Below, one piece after another: positions 17,516 to 26,337 of a stretch of DNA of 64,000 nt. Position numbers and translations under genes: made by a program. This stretch comes from Holophagales bacterium. GTDB lineage: Bacteria > Acidobacteriota > Thermoanaerobaculia > Multivoradales > Multivoraceae. The stretch is taken from positions 62,001 through 126,000 of the forward strand of contig VXZQ01000001.1 in assembly GCA_009845425.1 (NCBI GenBank), written 5' to 3'. Numbering within the stretch: position 1 is the stretch's first letter; the number at the start of each line of letters is the position of its first letter. Below the pieces are notes generated by a model. That model had not been told where the DNA came from. It did no database searches and saw only the letters and a program-made list of their open reading frames with translations.

Positions 17516-19206
17516 CGCCCGTGCTCGAACCAGTCGACGTCGATCCGGCACACGGGCAGGACCGCCAGATGCAGCGGCTCGGCGTCCGGGCCCGCGCCGA
17601 CCAGGCGCAGGCGGGCGCCGGGGAAGCGGCAGCTTCCCGGCATGCGGTCCCGGAGCGTCTCGAGGAGGCCTTCTTCGTCCGGAGAAAGCAGAGACGCGAA
17701 GGTGCTCCCCGGGTGGTCCACTTCAAGCCGGGTCGCCGATCCGAAGCCCACCGACGGCCGTGAGACGCCCCTGGTGACCGCCACGCCACGCGCTCCGCCG
17801 GCGGCGGTCTCGCCGGAACGAAGCCACAGCGAGTACCGCCGGATCTCTCCGCCGTCGAGCCCGGTCGGTCTGAAGGTCAGGAAGGTCAGCAGTCCGACGG
17901 CCGCGAGCGGCGGCGAGGCAATCTCCTCGCCCTGCTCAAGAGCGAGCGACCAGGCGGGGTCGATGCGGCCCGATCCGCGGTCGACCAGGACGAAGAACCG
18001 ACCGGCCGCTTCCTCGGCCGACGCCTGTTCGTCGACTCGCCCGTCCGCGCCCAATGCCAACACCTGCGCACCGGCCTCCGGCGCCGCCACGACCGCGGGC
18101 GGCTGGCGGATGGGACGTCCGCCGGTCTCGAAGACCCGCCGTGGCGCCCACACACCCGCCGCGACGCGTCCGCCAGCAAGTCGCGCGGGAGCCGACACGT
18201 CGACGCGGTACAGGCTGCCGGCGACCGTGCCGGCGTAGATACGGTCGGCCACGCCGTCGCCGTCGAGGTCCGCCACAGCCGGAGACACCGTGACCGGGGA
18301 GTCGAGCCGACGCTTGTAGAGCAGTGCGCCGGAGTCGACTTCTACGATGTAGAGCCAGTTGCCGACCTCGTTCGGAAGGTCGGGATCGTAGCCGCCGCCG
18401 AAGAGCACAACCGGACGATCGCCTCCGGCCAGACGCAGCCTCACGATCGCCGGCGCGGCCAGCGCGCGGCCGAGATCGGGCGCACCGTTGCCGTCCTCGT
18501 CGGTAGCGTCCGCGAACGACCAGAGTGGACCCGGACGCGGCGCCAACTCGACCGCATGGAGCGCACCGCCGGAACCGCCCACCGCCACGGCCCGCGGTGG
18601 ATCGCCATCGCCGTCCTCCAGCCTCGTCACCGCGACGGGCGCCCCTTCCTCGTAGTCGCCGGCCTCGGAGAGAGCAGCCTGCCGGATCCTCCGCCGCGCT
18701 TCCGCCATCGTCGCGACCAGGTCCCATCGGTCCCGGCTCTCAGCCGGCCAGGGCATCAGGTCGACCACGGCGGACACCGAGCGGCGGGGCGGCGGCAGCC
18801 CGTCCGAACGGCGCGGAGCGCGCGCTGAAGCCAAGAGGGCGTGGCTGACCCGCCTCAACCCGCCCAGCGACCCCAGAGTCCCCTCCAGGTTCGTCATGCA
18901 AAGGTGGCAGGCGCCGTGAGCCATCGGCACGAATCCGGACACCTCGAGCCGGACCTCGGCGCCGGACAGCGAAGCGCCGAGGGTTCGCGTGGTCGGCTCA
19001 CCGGCGCCGGCGATGCCGCGCGCCACGCCGAGCTCCACCCCGCCGTCCGCCGCGGCCAGCAGACGCACCTGGACCTTGTGCTGGAACGCGACGAGCAGTT
19101 GGGTCTGCGTCGCCATCAGCAACGCCAGGCAAGAGCCGCTCAGGAGGAGCAGGATGAGCGTCACGAGCAAGGTGGAACTGCCCTGAGCCGTGCCCGGCCT
19201 CTTCAC
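17512..19206 (-). CDS. PilX-like minor pilin fused to a PilY1-type beta-propeller domain
   Basis: 564 residues from a GTG that overlaps the PilW stop (GTGA). The first about 60 residues resemble PilX: short leader, Gly-Ser-Ser, then a long hydrophobic helix (TLLVTLILLLLSGSCLALL). From about residue 195 the protein matches the C-terminal propeller of PilY1: LWSFADATDEDGNG, VVLFGGGYDPDLPNEVGNWLYIVEVDSGALL, and DLDGDGVADRIY, which has the spacing of the PilY1 calcium-binding loop. In the classical system PilX and PilY1 are separate proteins that interact at the pilus tip; here both ends occur in one chain. Cysteines at about residues 92-95 (CHLC) may form a disulfide. It is last in the pilus operon. 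Confidence 0.75.
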   Translation of the reverse strand: MKRPGTAQGSSTLLVTLILLLLSGSCLALLMATQTQLLVAFQHKVQVRLLAAADGGVELGVARGIAGAGEPTTRTLGASLSGAEVRLEVSGFVPMAHGACHLCMTNLEGTLGSLGGLRRVSHALLASARAPRRSDGLPPPRRSVSAVVDLMPWPAESRDRWDLVATMAEARRRIRQAALSEAGDYEEGAPVAVTRLEDGDGDPPRAVAVGGSGGALHAVELAPRPGPLWSFADATDEDGNGAPDLGRALAAPAIVRLRLAGGDRPVVLFGGGYDPDLPNEVGNWLYIVEVDSGALLYKRRLDSPVTVSPAVADLDGDGVADRIYAGTVAGSLYRVDVSAPARLAGGRVAAGVWAPRRVFETGGRPIRQPPAVVAAPEAGAQVLALGADGRVDEQASAEEAAGRFFVLVDRGSGRIDPAWSLALEQGEEIASPPLAAVGLLTFLTFRPTGLDGGEIRRYSLWLRSGETAAGGARGVAVTRGVSRPSVGFGSATRLEVDHPGSTFASLLSPDEEGLLETLRDRMPGSCRFPGARLRLVGAGPDAEPLHLAVLPVCRIDVDWFEHGR

Positions 19207-20219
19207 CGGAGGTTCCTCAACCGGACGACGGACGACGCGGTCCTCTCGACCCGCAGCGCGGCAGCGGCCGGTTCGCCGGCGCGGGCCGTAGTGGCGAGGT
19301 GCGCGGTGAAGCGCCGTTCACCCCCGGCGCGCACGATCGTCACATCCAGGTCGACGATGTCGTCGGCGATCGGCTGCGACAGGCTCGAGTTGCGCCGCCG
19401 CCAGGCAATCTCTGTCCCGGGGTAGAAACGCGCCTTCGCGAGCTGTGATCCCCGGCCGGACCCGGGATCGCCCGGCCGGACGTAGAACCGCCACTCCTCC
19501 AGCACGCCGACGCGGTCGACCGCCATCATGGGGCCGGCGGGCCAGACGCCTCCGCTCGACATGCCGACGTAGGCGGCGGCGATCGGCCCCTGTGAGGGAT
19601 CGCCGTGGAAGTGGACCTTCAGCATGCGGCCGCGACCGCGGCCGCTGGCCTCGAAGTCCGTGATCGGAGCGACCGCATGAGTCGCCCCGGCCGCCGCGAC
19701 CAGGAGCAACGCGTCGTCACCCGCCTCGCCCGCGTCCTGCAGCATGGAGAGCGGTTGTGAAAGGCCGCCCGCGGTCTCAGCCCGCACTTCGACCCAACCG
19801 CGTCCGCTGGCCGGATCGAGGGCGGACTCCTCCACCCAGTACAAAGGGCCGTTCATCACGCCCCGAACGACAAGGACGTCGGTGCCCTCGGCCGCGGCCA
19901 GTGTGCCGACCGGATGGCCTGGCGCCACGTCCTTCTCAACGAAAGCGACGAGCTCCGGGCGTGGCTCCTCGCCCGGCATCCGCCGCACGATGCCGCCGCG
20001 GCCGGCGCCGCGCAGGCTCCGCCGCAGCTCCCGGTGGGCCGTCCGCTGCGCCTGCTGAAGGAACGCGTCGTCCAGTTGGGCCCGCGCCAGACGCTGATGG
20101 AACGTGAACAGGGAGAGTGCGAACGCCGACACGGCAACCGTAAGGCCGAACGCGACGAGGGTCTCGAGCAGGCTGGCGCCCCCTTCGGCCGTCTTCGGGA
20201 GACCCGCGGCGGTCCTCAT
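19203..20219 (-). CDS. pilW: PilW-like type IV pilus minor pilin
   Basis: 338 residues with a prepilin-type N-terminus: a short charged leader, then GGASLLETLVAFGLTVAV with the conserved Glu five residues into the mature helix. The processing position is Gly-Ala-Ser, slightly off the usual Gly-Phe-Thr. The rest is a large periplasmic domain typical of PilW. It overlaps PilV upstream (ATGA) and PilX/Y1 downstream (GTGA), so the three minor pilins are translationally coupled. They would prime pilus assembly and present the PilY1-like tip. Confidence 0.8.
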   Translation of the reverse strand: MRTAAGLPKTAEGGASLLETLVAFGLTVAVSAFALSLFTFHQRLARAQLDDAFLQQAQRTAHRELRRSLRGAGRGGIVRRMPGEEPRPELVAFVEKDVAPGHPVGTLAAAEGTDVLVVRGVMNGPLYWVEESALDPASGRGWVEVRAETAGGLSQPLSMLQDAGEAGDDALLLVAAAGATHAVAPITDFEASGRGRGRMLKVHFHGDPSQGPIAAAYVGMSSGGVWPAGPMMAVDRVGVLEEWRFYVRPGDPGSGRGSQLAKARFYPGTEIAWRRRNSSLSQPIADDIVDLDVTIVRAGGERRFTAHLATTARAGEPAAAALRVERTASSVVRLRNLR

Positions 20220-20653
20220 GGAACGCGCAGGGTGACGACGGTGATGGTCCTTTCGCCCGCGGCCCGTCCCGCCTGCAGGGCGGTCACATGGAGCGTGACC
20301 TCGGCGACCTCCAGGGACTCACCCGGGCGCCCGGGTTCGGCCACGGGAACGGAACGGACGACACGCCGATAGCGGGGAGACTCGGCCGCGCACGCAGCCT
20401 GCCAGGCCGCCGCGGAAGGGCACCAGACCTGTTCCAGGTCCTCGGCGCCGTCGAGATCCGGAAGCGACACGCGCGCCATCGCCGCAAGGGCCTCCGCGCG
20501 CCGCGCCTCGAGGTTGTTCAGCCCGGATCGAACGAGCAGCGCGAGCACGGTGGCCGCGGTCAGCCCGAGCAGCGCGAAGGAGACGAGCACTTCGACGAGG
20601 GTGAAGCCGGCGTGCCGGGGCGCGGTGAAACCAGCGAGGCGGGTCCTGTTCAT
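20216..20653 (-). CDS. pilV: PilV-like type IV pilus minor pilin
   Basis: 145 residues from the ATG at 20653. The leader MNRTRLAGFTAPRHAG ends in Gly, followed by FTLVEVLVSFALLG, a textbook class III signal peptide with Phe at +1 and Glu at +5. This start gives a leader of normal length; the in-frame extension to 20710 would make it too long. The C-terminal globular part is small, with two cysteines (WC, AC) possibly bridged. It is processed by the peptidase encoded immediately upstream. Confidence 0.82.
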   Translation of the reverse strand: MNRTRLAGFTAPRHAGFTLVEVLVSFALLGLTAATVLALLVRSGLNNLEARRAEALAAMARVSLPDLDGAEDLEQVWCPSAAAWQAACAAESPRYRRVVRSVPVAEPGRPGESLEVAEVTLHVTALQAGRAAGERTITVVTLRVP

Positions 20654-20725
20654 ACTGACCAGGACGGAATTGGTGGGCGGAACACGGAGCCGGCGGGGAC
20701 GCCGGCCCACCCAGCGTGGGCAGCT

Positions 20726-21517
20726 CTACAGCAGGGACGAGTAGGCGGCGATCAACCGCGCGCCGAAGAACAGCGACACGACGGCGCCCACCGCGAGAAA
20801 GACGCCGAAGGGGAGCCTGGAGCTCCAGCCCAGCCGGCCGCGGACCAGGAACAGGAGGCCGGCCAGGGCGCCGATCAGTGACGCGAGGAACAGCGTCAGC
20901 AGCGTCCCCCCGACGCCGAGGAAGGCGCCGACCGCGGCGAGCATCTTGACGTCCCCGAGCCCCATGCCCCGCACGCGGCGAAGGAGGTACCAGAGCCCGA
21001 TCAGAAGCAGCAGCGCGCCCGCGCCGATCGCCGCGCCGAGCACCGCGTCCCGGGGCGTTGTCCAGGTAGCCACGAAGGAGCCGGCCAGACCGAGACCGAT
21101 CCCGCCGTAGGTCAGTGGGTCAGGGAGCAGGAAGTGGCTCGCGTCGATGATCGCCAGCACCAGCATCAGGCTGCAGAAGACGGCGGCCAGAAGACCGTCG
21201 AAAGTCGGCCCGAACACGAGCCAGGACGTGAGCCAGAGAAGACCGCTGCCCGCCTCGACCGCCGGATAGCGCCACGCGATCGCCTCGCCGCAGGTCCTGC
21301 AGCGGCCGCGGAGCATTGCGAAACTCAACAGCGGTACGTTGTCCCTTGCGGCAATCCCGGCGCTGCAGTGGGGACAGCGCGAGCGCGGCCGAACGATCGA
21401 CTCACCACGCGGCAGGCGCCAGGCGACCACGTTGAGGAAGCTGCCGACGCACAACCCGACCACCGCGGCGTACACCGCTCCGAAAGCGAACATCGCCGGC
21501 GCCGCTTCGGCGGTCAT
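20726..21517 (-). CDS. pilD: Prepilin leader peptidase/N-methyltransferase
   Basis: 263 residues from the ATG at 21517, which overlaps the upstream M20 peptidase stop (ATGA). Multi-spanning inner-membrane aspartic protease that cleaves prepilin leaders and N-methylates the new N-terminus. Seen: GLCVGSFLNVVAWRLPRGESIVRPRSRCP start domain, two CxxC pairs (CPHC, CRTC) of the zinc-binding cytoplasmic loop, and the catalytic Asp sites in AIIDASHFLLPD and GMGLGDVKMLA. Its substrates are likely the three minor pilins downstream. The rest of the pilus machinery (pilB, pilC, pilQ, pilA) is not in the window. Confidence 0.93.
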   Translation of the reverse strand: MTAEAAPAMFAFGAVYAAVVGLCVGSFLNVVAWRLPRGESIVRPRSRCPHCSAGIAARDNVPLLSFAMLRGRCRTCGEAIAWRYPAVEAGSGLLWLTSWLVFGPTFDGLLAAVFCSLMLVLAIIDASHFLLPDPLTYGGIGLGLAGSFVATWTTPRDAVLGAAIGAGALLLLIGLWYLLRRVRGMGLGDVKMLAAVGAFLGVGGTLLTLFLASLIGALAGLLFLVRGRLGWSSRLPFGVFLAVGAVVSLFFGARLIAAYSSLL

Positions 21518-22941
21518 GGTTGCCCGCCGTTCCCCCGAACCAGCGCGGCGACGACCCGCTCCATCATCTCGCAGCCGCGAAGGAAACCGTCCACCGGTAT
21601 CCGCTCGTCGAGCCCGTGGATCCCCGCGGCGTCCCCGCTGGCTACGACAAAGGGGGAGAAGCCGTAGGCGTCCACACCTCGCCGGCGGAAGAAACGGGAG
21701 TCCGTGGCGCCGGCGATCATGGCCGGCGCCACCGGCGCGCGCACGCCGAGGACGCGTTCCAGAGTCCGGTACACATCGCTGTCCGTGCTCGACGCCGGGC
21801 TGGCGCCCGAGCGCAGGAGTTCCTCGACGTGGATGCCGGTACCCAGGACGGTGTCGACCCGCCGGCGGAAGGCCTCGGCATCGGTGTCGGACAGCAGGCG
21901 GGCGTCGATCAGCGCCACGGCCTCGGCCGGCGCCACGTTGACCGGTCCGCCGCCATTGTCGATCCGAGTGATCTGAACGGTGTCGCGGAAGCTCGCCGAC
22001 ATGCCGGGCAGCAGTACCCGGTCCAGGCCACCGACCCGAAGGCGCCGGTCCAGTTCGTCCTGCACGGCCTCGATCGGCTGATCGAAGACTTCGGCGAACT
22101 CGTCCGAGTGGAACGCGGCGAGCCGCCGGTAGGCCTCGTGTGCCGCCGTCGTGACCCGCCACGGATGCTCCAGCTCGAGCACCCGGTTCAGCGCGCGCAC
22201 CAGCCGGTGCGTGGGGCTGGCGGGGTTGAATCCCGAACCGTGCCCGCCGCGCCCGGTGGCCGTGACGCGGAGCCAGAGCACCTGCTTCTGCGCCGTCTCG
22301 ATGCCCCACCACAGCAGGCGGTCGCCAGCCACACGGTTGACGCCCGCCTCGTTCAGCACCGCCTCGGCATCGTCGAACAACTCCCGGTGTTCCTCCAGCA
22401 ACCAGCCGACCCCGTCGGCGCCGCCCGCCTCCTCGTCCGCACTGGCGACGAAGACCAGGTCGCGGCGGCGCGGCTGCCCGCTCTCGAGCACGTGGAACAT
22501 CGCGCCCAGATGCGCGATGCCGAGACTCTTCGCGTCGAGGGCGCCGCGGCCCCAGATCTTCCCGTCGTGCAGCGTTCCGCCGAAGGGGGGCCGGCTCCAG
22601 CCCTCTCCCGGCGGGACCACGTCGACGTGATGCAGCAGCACCAGGGCGCCGCTACCGGCATCCCGGGCGTTCGCCGGCAGCCGCGCGTAGAGGTTGGCCC
22701 GACCGTTGGGGCTGGTCAGCACCCGAACGTCGATCTCTCCCCCCGGGTCGTGGCGCTCGATCAGCGAGACCAGGTACTCGACGGCGGCCCGCTCGTCGCC
22801 CGGGGGATTGCTGGTGTCGAACGCGAGATAGGTCTGGAGCCAGGCGACCGGACCAGCGTCCGCGAAGGCCGGTCCCGCCGCCAGCAGAACCGCGGCGGAG
22901 GCCAGGAGCAGCCTGGTTGGCCGCCCTCCGCGCCCCCTCAC
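21514..22941 (-). CDS. Secreted M20-family metallopeptidase (first paralogue)
   Basis: 475 residues with a signal peptide (about residues 1-27, ending AFA-D), so it acts in the envelope. M20 di-zinc peptidases hydrolyse dipeptides or acylated amino acids. Metal ligands are visible: LLHHVDVVPPG (His-x-Asp), WGRGALDAK (Asp), ASADEEAGG (Glu-Glu), and the late DSRFFRRRGVDAYGFSPF and GIHGLDER (His). Start is GTG, overlapping the previous M20 stop (GTGA). It sits directly upstream of pilD, an unusual partner for pilus genes. Confidence 0.88.
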   Translation of the reverse strand: MRGRGGRPTRLLLASAAVLLAAGPAFADAGPVAWLQTYLAFDTSNPPGDERAAVEYLVSLIERHDPGGEIDVRVLTSPNGRANLYARLPANARDAGSGALVLLHHVDVVPPGEGWSRPPFGGTLHDGKIWGRGALDAKSLGIAHLGAMFHVLESGQPRRRDLVFVASADEEAGGADGVGWLLEEHRELFDDAEAVLNEAGVNRVAGDRLLWWGIETAQKQVLWLRVTATGRGGHGSGFNPASPTHRLVRALNRVLELEHPWRVTTAAHEAYRRLAAFHSDEFAEVFDQPIEAVQDELDRRLRVGGLDRVLLPGMSASFRDTVQITRIDNGGGPVNVAPAEAVALIDARLLSDTDAEAFRRRVDTVLGTGIHVEELLRSGASPASSTDSDVYRTLERVLGVRAPVAPAMIAGATDSRFFRRRGVDAYGFSPFVVASGDAAGIHGLDERIPVDGFLRGCEMMERVVAALVRGNGGQP

Positions 22942-24431
22942 CGGGCCGCCTCCGGCACGCCGCCCGCGGAGACCGCGGTCAGCGTGGCCTCCGGCGCCAG
23001 ATCGAGCAGGTCCAGTACGACCTGCCGGTAAAGCTCGACGCCGTCGATAAAGGCGGGCAGGGCGATCTTCTCGTTCGGGCCGGCCACGGTCATCGAGTCG
23101 ACGGCCAGGAACCGGAAGGGCGTGAATCCATAGGCGGCAATGCCGTGAAGCCGGAAGAAGCGGGCGTCGTTGGCGTAGCGCGCCAGCAGATAGGGACCGA
23201 TCCGCTCTGGCTCGACGCCAGTGCGCCGGCGCAGCGAGTCGGTCAGCCGCAGGTACGCCGGGTGATCGAGGGGGCTGCCGTGTGCCGCTCCACGCCGCTC
23301 GTGGATGCGAATCTCTACGCCGTCCAGCAGCCGGGCGGGCAGGAGTTCGGCCGCGGCAGCGTCGGCGTCCAGTCCGGGCAGCACGTGGAGGACGATGCGC
23401 AGCCGGTAGCCGCCAGAAGGAGCGGCTTCGACGAAGAACGGATGCGCCTCGTTGCGAAACAGCGCCTTGAGCAGGTCCGGCAGACCGTCGAACAGTTCCG
23501 GTTCGTCGAGCACCCGGCCGGGCTCCGCCAGCGCCGCCCGGTAGTCCGGGTGCTGGCGCGACGGCCCGTAGGTCGCCGCGAACGCGGCCACCTCGGGCAC
23601 CACCGCCACCGGCCTCGCGGTGCCGAGGGCCGCAAGCAGATCAGCGCGCAGGCGCTCCAGCCGCTCTGCCGACGGCGCCGTTGCCATCGCCTCCAGGAAC
23701 TGCTTCTGGGCGAAGGAGGTGCCCCAGTACTTCACCTCGCTCGTCCAGGTCGCCTCCAGCACGCCGCCCTCGGTCAGCACGGCCCAGAAACGGTCCTTGA
23801 GTTCCGGACGATTGTTGAGAATGTGGCGCGTTCCCAGGTCGCTGCCGGTCTCTTCGCTGCTCGTCGCGAGGAAGACCAGTGACCGGCGCGGCAGGCGGCC
23901 GGTCGCCGCCATCCGCTCCCGGGCCGCCAGCGTCGCGGCGAGCTGAGCCACGGTCACGCTCTTCATGTCGAACACGCCGCGGCCAATCATCCATGGCGGC
24001 TCGATCCGCCCCTCGAAGGGCGGCACGACCCACTCCTCCGGGCGCCGCACCGGATCGACGTCGAGGTGGTTGTGGAGCACCAGCGCTTCGCGGCTCTCGC
24101 CTTCGAGGATCGCCCACAGGTTCGCCCTGGCGCCTTCGTGCCGCTCGATCTCCACGGCAATGCCCGCCTCCTCCAGGATGCCGGCGAGGTAGCGCGCGGC
24201 ATCGATCTCGCGACCGGTGTCCGGCGTCGTGTCGATCCGCACCAGATCCTGAAGGCGCCGGACGTTCTCGTCCGCCTCGAAGTCGACATCCTGCCAGCTC
24301 GTGTCGAAGACCGGAGGCGGCGCCGTCCGCCGGGAAACCACGACGGCGAACGCGACGGCCGCGAGCAACGCTCCATAGAGCACGATCCGGGCAGCCAGGC
24401 GGTGCCGCGCCTTCGACTTCGCGCTCGACAT
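22938..24431 (-). CDS. Membrane-anchored M20-family metallopeptidase (second paralogue)
   Basis: About 497 residues from the ATG at 24431 (a GTG at 24458 is an alternative start). An N-terminal hydrophobic segment (IVLYGALLAAVAFAVVVS) looks like an uncleaved anchor. M20 signatures: LHNHLDVDPVRRPEEW, GRGVFDMKS, LATSSEETGSDLG and the C-terminal ANDARFFRLHGIAAYGFTPF and GPNEKI. In the last of these the downstream paralogue has GIHGLDER, so the terminal His is replaced by Pro-Asn here; this may alter metal binding. First gene of the M20-M20-pilD-pilVWX unit; divergent from the flippase-like gene. Confidence 0.85.
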   Translation of the reverse strand: MSSAKSKARHRLAARIVLYGALLAAVAFAVVVSRRTAPPPVFDTSWQDVDFEADENVRRLQDLVRIDTTPDTGREIDAARYLAGILEEAGIAVEIERHEGARANLWAILEGESREALVLHNHLDVDPVRRPEEWVVPPFEGRIEPPWMIGRGVFDMKSVTVAQLAATLAARERMAATGRLPRRSLVFLATSSEETGSDLGTRHILNNRPELKDRFWAVLTEGGVLEATWTSEVKYWGTSFAQKQFLEAMATAPSAERLERLRADLLAALGTARPVAVVPEVAAFAATYGPSRQHPDYRAALAEPGRVLDEPELFDGLPDLLKALFRNEAHPFFVEAAPSGGYRLRIVLHVLPGLDADAAAAELLPARLLDGVEIRIHERRGAAHGSPLDHPAYLRLTDSLRRRTGVEPERIGPYLLARYANDARFFRLHGIAAYGFTPFRFLAVDSMTVAGPNEKIALPAFIDGVELYRQVVLDLLDLAPEATLTAVSAGGVPEAAR

Positions 24432-24491
24432 CTGCGGAATCAGCTTAGCGCCTCCCACCTGAGCTGTACGGTCACGAAGCTGCTAGCGTCC

Positions 24492-25538
24492 ATGTCGCCG
24501 CTCGTGCAGCTCTCCAACCACCAGCCGTTCCGCGGCATCGGAAGGGGCCTGCTGATCCTGCTCCTGCTGGGCACGGTCACCTTCGCCGTGCTCGGCTTTG
24601 TCGGCGACTTCGAGCAGATCCGCGATCTGATCCGGGACTTCAGCGTCTCGACGCTGGTCGTCGTGCTGCTGCTGTCCGCGGTCAACTACTGGCTGCGCTT
24701 CGTTCGCTGGCAGATGTACCTGCGGCAACTCGACGTCCGCCTGCACTGGAGCCGCAGTCTCGCCATCTTCCTGACCGGCTTCCTGCTCGCGGTGACTCCG
24801 GGCAAGGCCGGCGAACTCGCCAAGGCCTGGCTGGCGCGCGAGTTCGGCGGCGGACGGGCCCGTCCGGTCATCGCCGTCGTGGTCACCGAACGGCTGCTCG
24901 ACGTGCTCGCCGTCCTGCTCCTGCTCCTGTCGTCGGTCTTCGTCTTCACCGGTCAGCGCGCGTTCGTCGCTGCCATCGTCCTCGTCGCGGCCGGCGCCGC
25001 AGTCGTCGTGGCCTACGGTCCCCTCACGAGACGACTCCTGCCCCTGCTGGCCAGAAGTCGCCTCGCCAGGGGCCGTGCCGCCCTGCTGATCGACATTCAC
25101 CAGGCATTCACGAAACTCGTGGAGCCCAGGATGCTGGTGCCGGGCCTCGCCCTGTCCACCGCGGCGTGGGCTGCCGAGGGGATCGGCTGCGCGCTCGTCG
25201 TTCGTCACTACGCGCCCTCGGTGCCCGTGCTGGCCTCGGTGTTCGACTACGCGGCCTCAAGCGTCGCGGGCGCCGCCTCGATGATCCCCGGCGGTCTGGT
25301 CGCCGCGGAGGGGTCGCTCGTCCTGCTGCTGGAACGCCAGGGCGTCGCTCTCGACGCCGCGATGGCCTCGACCGTCATCGTCCGCGCCGCCACCCTGTGG
25401 TTCGCGGTCGCGGTCGGTGTGCTGGCCATGCCGTGGGTGCTGTCACTACTGCGCCGGCCCCGGCAGGTAGACGATGAGGAAGACGGCCAGGGCGTAGAGC
25501 CCCACGTTCACCAGAAAGGGGACGTCGTACAGAAGTAG
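24492..25538 (+). CDS. Lysylphosphatidylglycerol synthase transmembrane-domain/flippase-like protein (UPF0104)
   Basis: 348 residues from the ATG at 24492, with about eight membrane helices. Family marks: NYWLRFVRWQMYLR, FLTGFLLAVTPGKAGELAKAWL and the conserved Pro-Gly-Lys-x-Gly-Glu, then SMIPGGLVAAEGSLV late in the protein. Members include the AglD/YbhN group and the membrane half of MprF, thought to move or flip lipids. No LPG synthase domain follows, so it is the stand-alone type. The last 31 codons overlap the convergent prenyltransferase gene by 93 bases, and the final hydrophilic stretch (RQVDDEEDGQG...) is probably a dispensable tail. Confidence 0.82.
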   Translation: MSPLVQLSNHQPFRGIGRGLLILLLLGTVTFAVLGFVGDFEQIRDLIRDFSVSTLVVVLLLSAVNYWLRFVRWQMYLRQLDVRLHWSRSLAIFLTGFLLAVTPGKAGELAKAWLAREFGGGRARPVIAVVVTERLLDVLAVLLLLLSSVFVFTGQRAFVAAIVLVAAGAAVVVAYGPLTRRLLPLLARSRLARGRAALLIDIHQAFTKLVEPRMLVPGLALSTAAWAAEGIGCALVVRHYAPSVPVLASVFDYAASSVAGAASMIPGGLVAAEGSLVLLLERQGVALDAAMASTVIVRAATLWFAVAVGVLAMPWVLSLLRRPRQVDDEEDGQGVEPHVHQKGDVVQK

Positions 25539-26330
25539 CTCGGTCGGGTTCCGCTGTTTCGGGTTGTCCGCCTTGTGGATCAGGTACAGGTAGCGGAAGA
25601 TGCCGAACAGCACGAACGGAACGGTCCACACCAGGCCGTAGTCGCCGAAGCGCATGACGGTTTCGTCGGCGGTCGTGTAGAGGGCGTAGGACAGCAGCGT
25701 CGAAGCCGTCACGACGTTCATCATCTGGTCCAGGAACGTCGGGCTGTAGTGATCGAGAACCGCCCGCTGCTCGCCGGCGTCGTCCGGAAGCAGCACGAGT
25801 TCGTGGCGGCGCTTGGAGAATCCCAGGAACAGCGACAGGAAGACCGTACAGAGCAGCAGCCACGCGGAGACCGTGACCCCGACGGCGGTCGCGCCGACCA
25901 CCACCCGGATGACGTAGCCGCTCGCCAGCACCATCACGTCGACGATCACGATCTCCTTCAACCACAGGCTGTACAGGAGGTTCGCCAGCAGGTAGAGGCC
26001 GACCAGGAGCGCCGTCTCCCGGTTGAGCGTCCAGGCCGCGATCAGCCCGGCGGCGGCAAGGGCGACGCCCGTCGCGGCGGCGGGCGTCGCGCCGAGGGCG
26101 CCGGACGCCACCGGCCGCAACCGCTTGCGCGGATGGCGGCGGTCCTGCTCGCGGTCGCGGAGGTCGTTGAACAGGTAGACGGCACTGGCCGCGGCGCAGA
26201 AGGCGAGGAAGGCGATCGCCGACGCCTCCAGCGTGCCGCGGTCCAGGAGGCTGCCGGCAAACGTCGCTGGCGCCAGGACGAACACGTTCTTGCTCCACTG
26301 CGCCGGCCGGAGCGACCTGAAGAGCGGCAC
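25446..26330 (-). CDS. UbiA-family prenyltransferase, decaprenyl-phosphate phosphoribosyltransferase-like
   Basis: 294 residues, about eight or nine membrane helices. The first Asp-rich motif NDLRDREQDRRHPRKRLRP (about residues 54-72) and the SxWSKN/QWSKNVFVLAP N-terminus match the branch that moves phosphoribose from PRPP to polyprenyl phosphate (mycobacterial Rv3806c-type) rather than quinone UbiA. The product would feed arabinose-type or related polyprenyl-phosphate sugars. The upstream flippase-like gene on the other strand could handle such a lipid, though the link is only positional. It lies 7 bases after the MFS gene stop in the same orientation. Confidence 0.82.
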   Translation of the reverse strand: MPLFRSLRPAQWSKNVFVLAPATFAGSLLDRGTLEASAIAFLAFCAAASAVYLFNDLRDREQDRRHPRKRLRPVASGALGATPAAATGVALAAAGLIAAWTLNRETALLVGLYLLANLLYSLWLKEIVIVDVMVLASGYVIRVVVGATAVGVTVSAWLLLCTVFLSLFLGFSKRRHELVLLPDDAGEQRAVLDHYSPTFLDQMMNVVTASTLLSYALYTTADETVMRFGDYGLVWTVPFVLFGIFRYLYLIHKADNPKQRNPTELLLYDVPFLVNVGLYALAVFLIVYLPGPAQ

Positions 26331-26337
26331 GGGGCCG

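Noticed and set aside
24066..24491. Upstream extension of the flippase-like gene
   Set aside because: Antisense to the M20 peptidase; membrane helices start only after the ATG at 24492.
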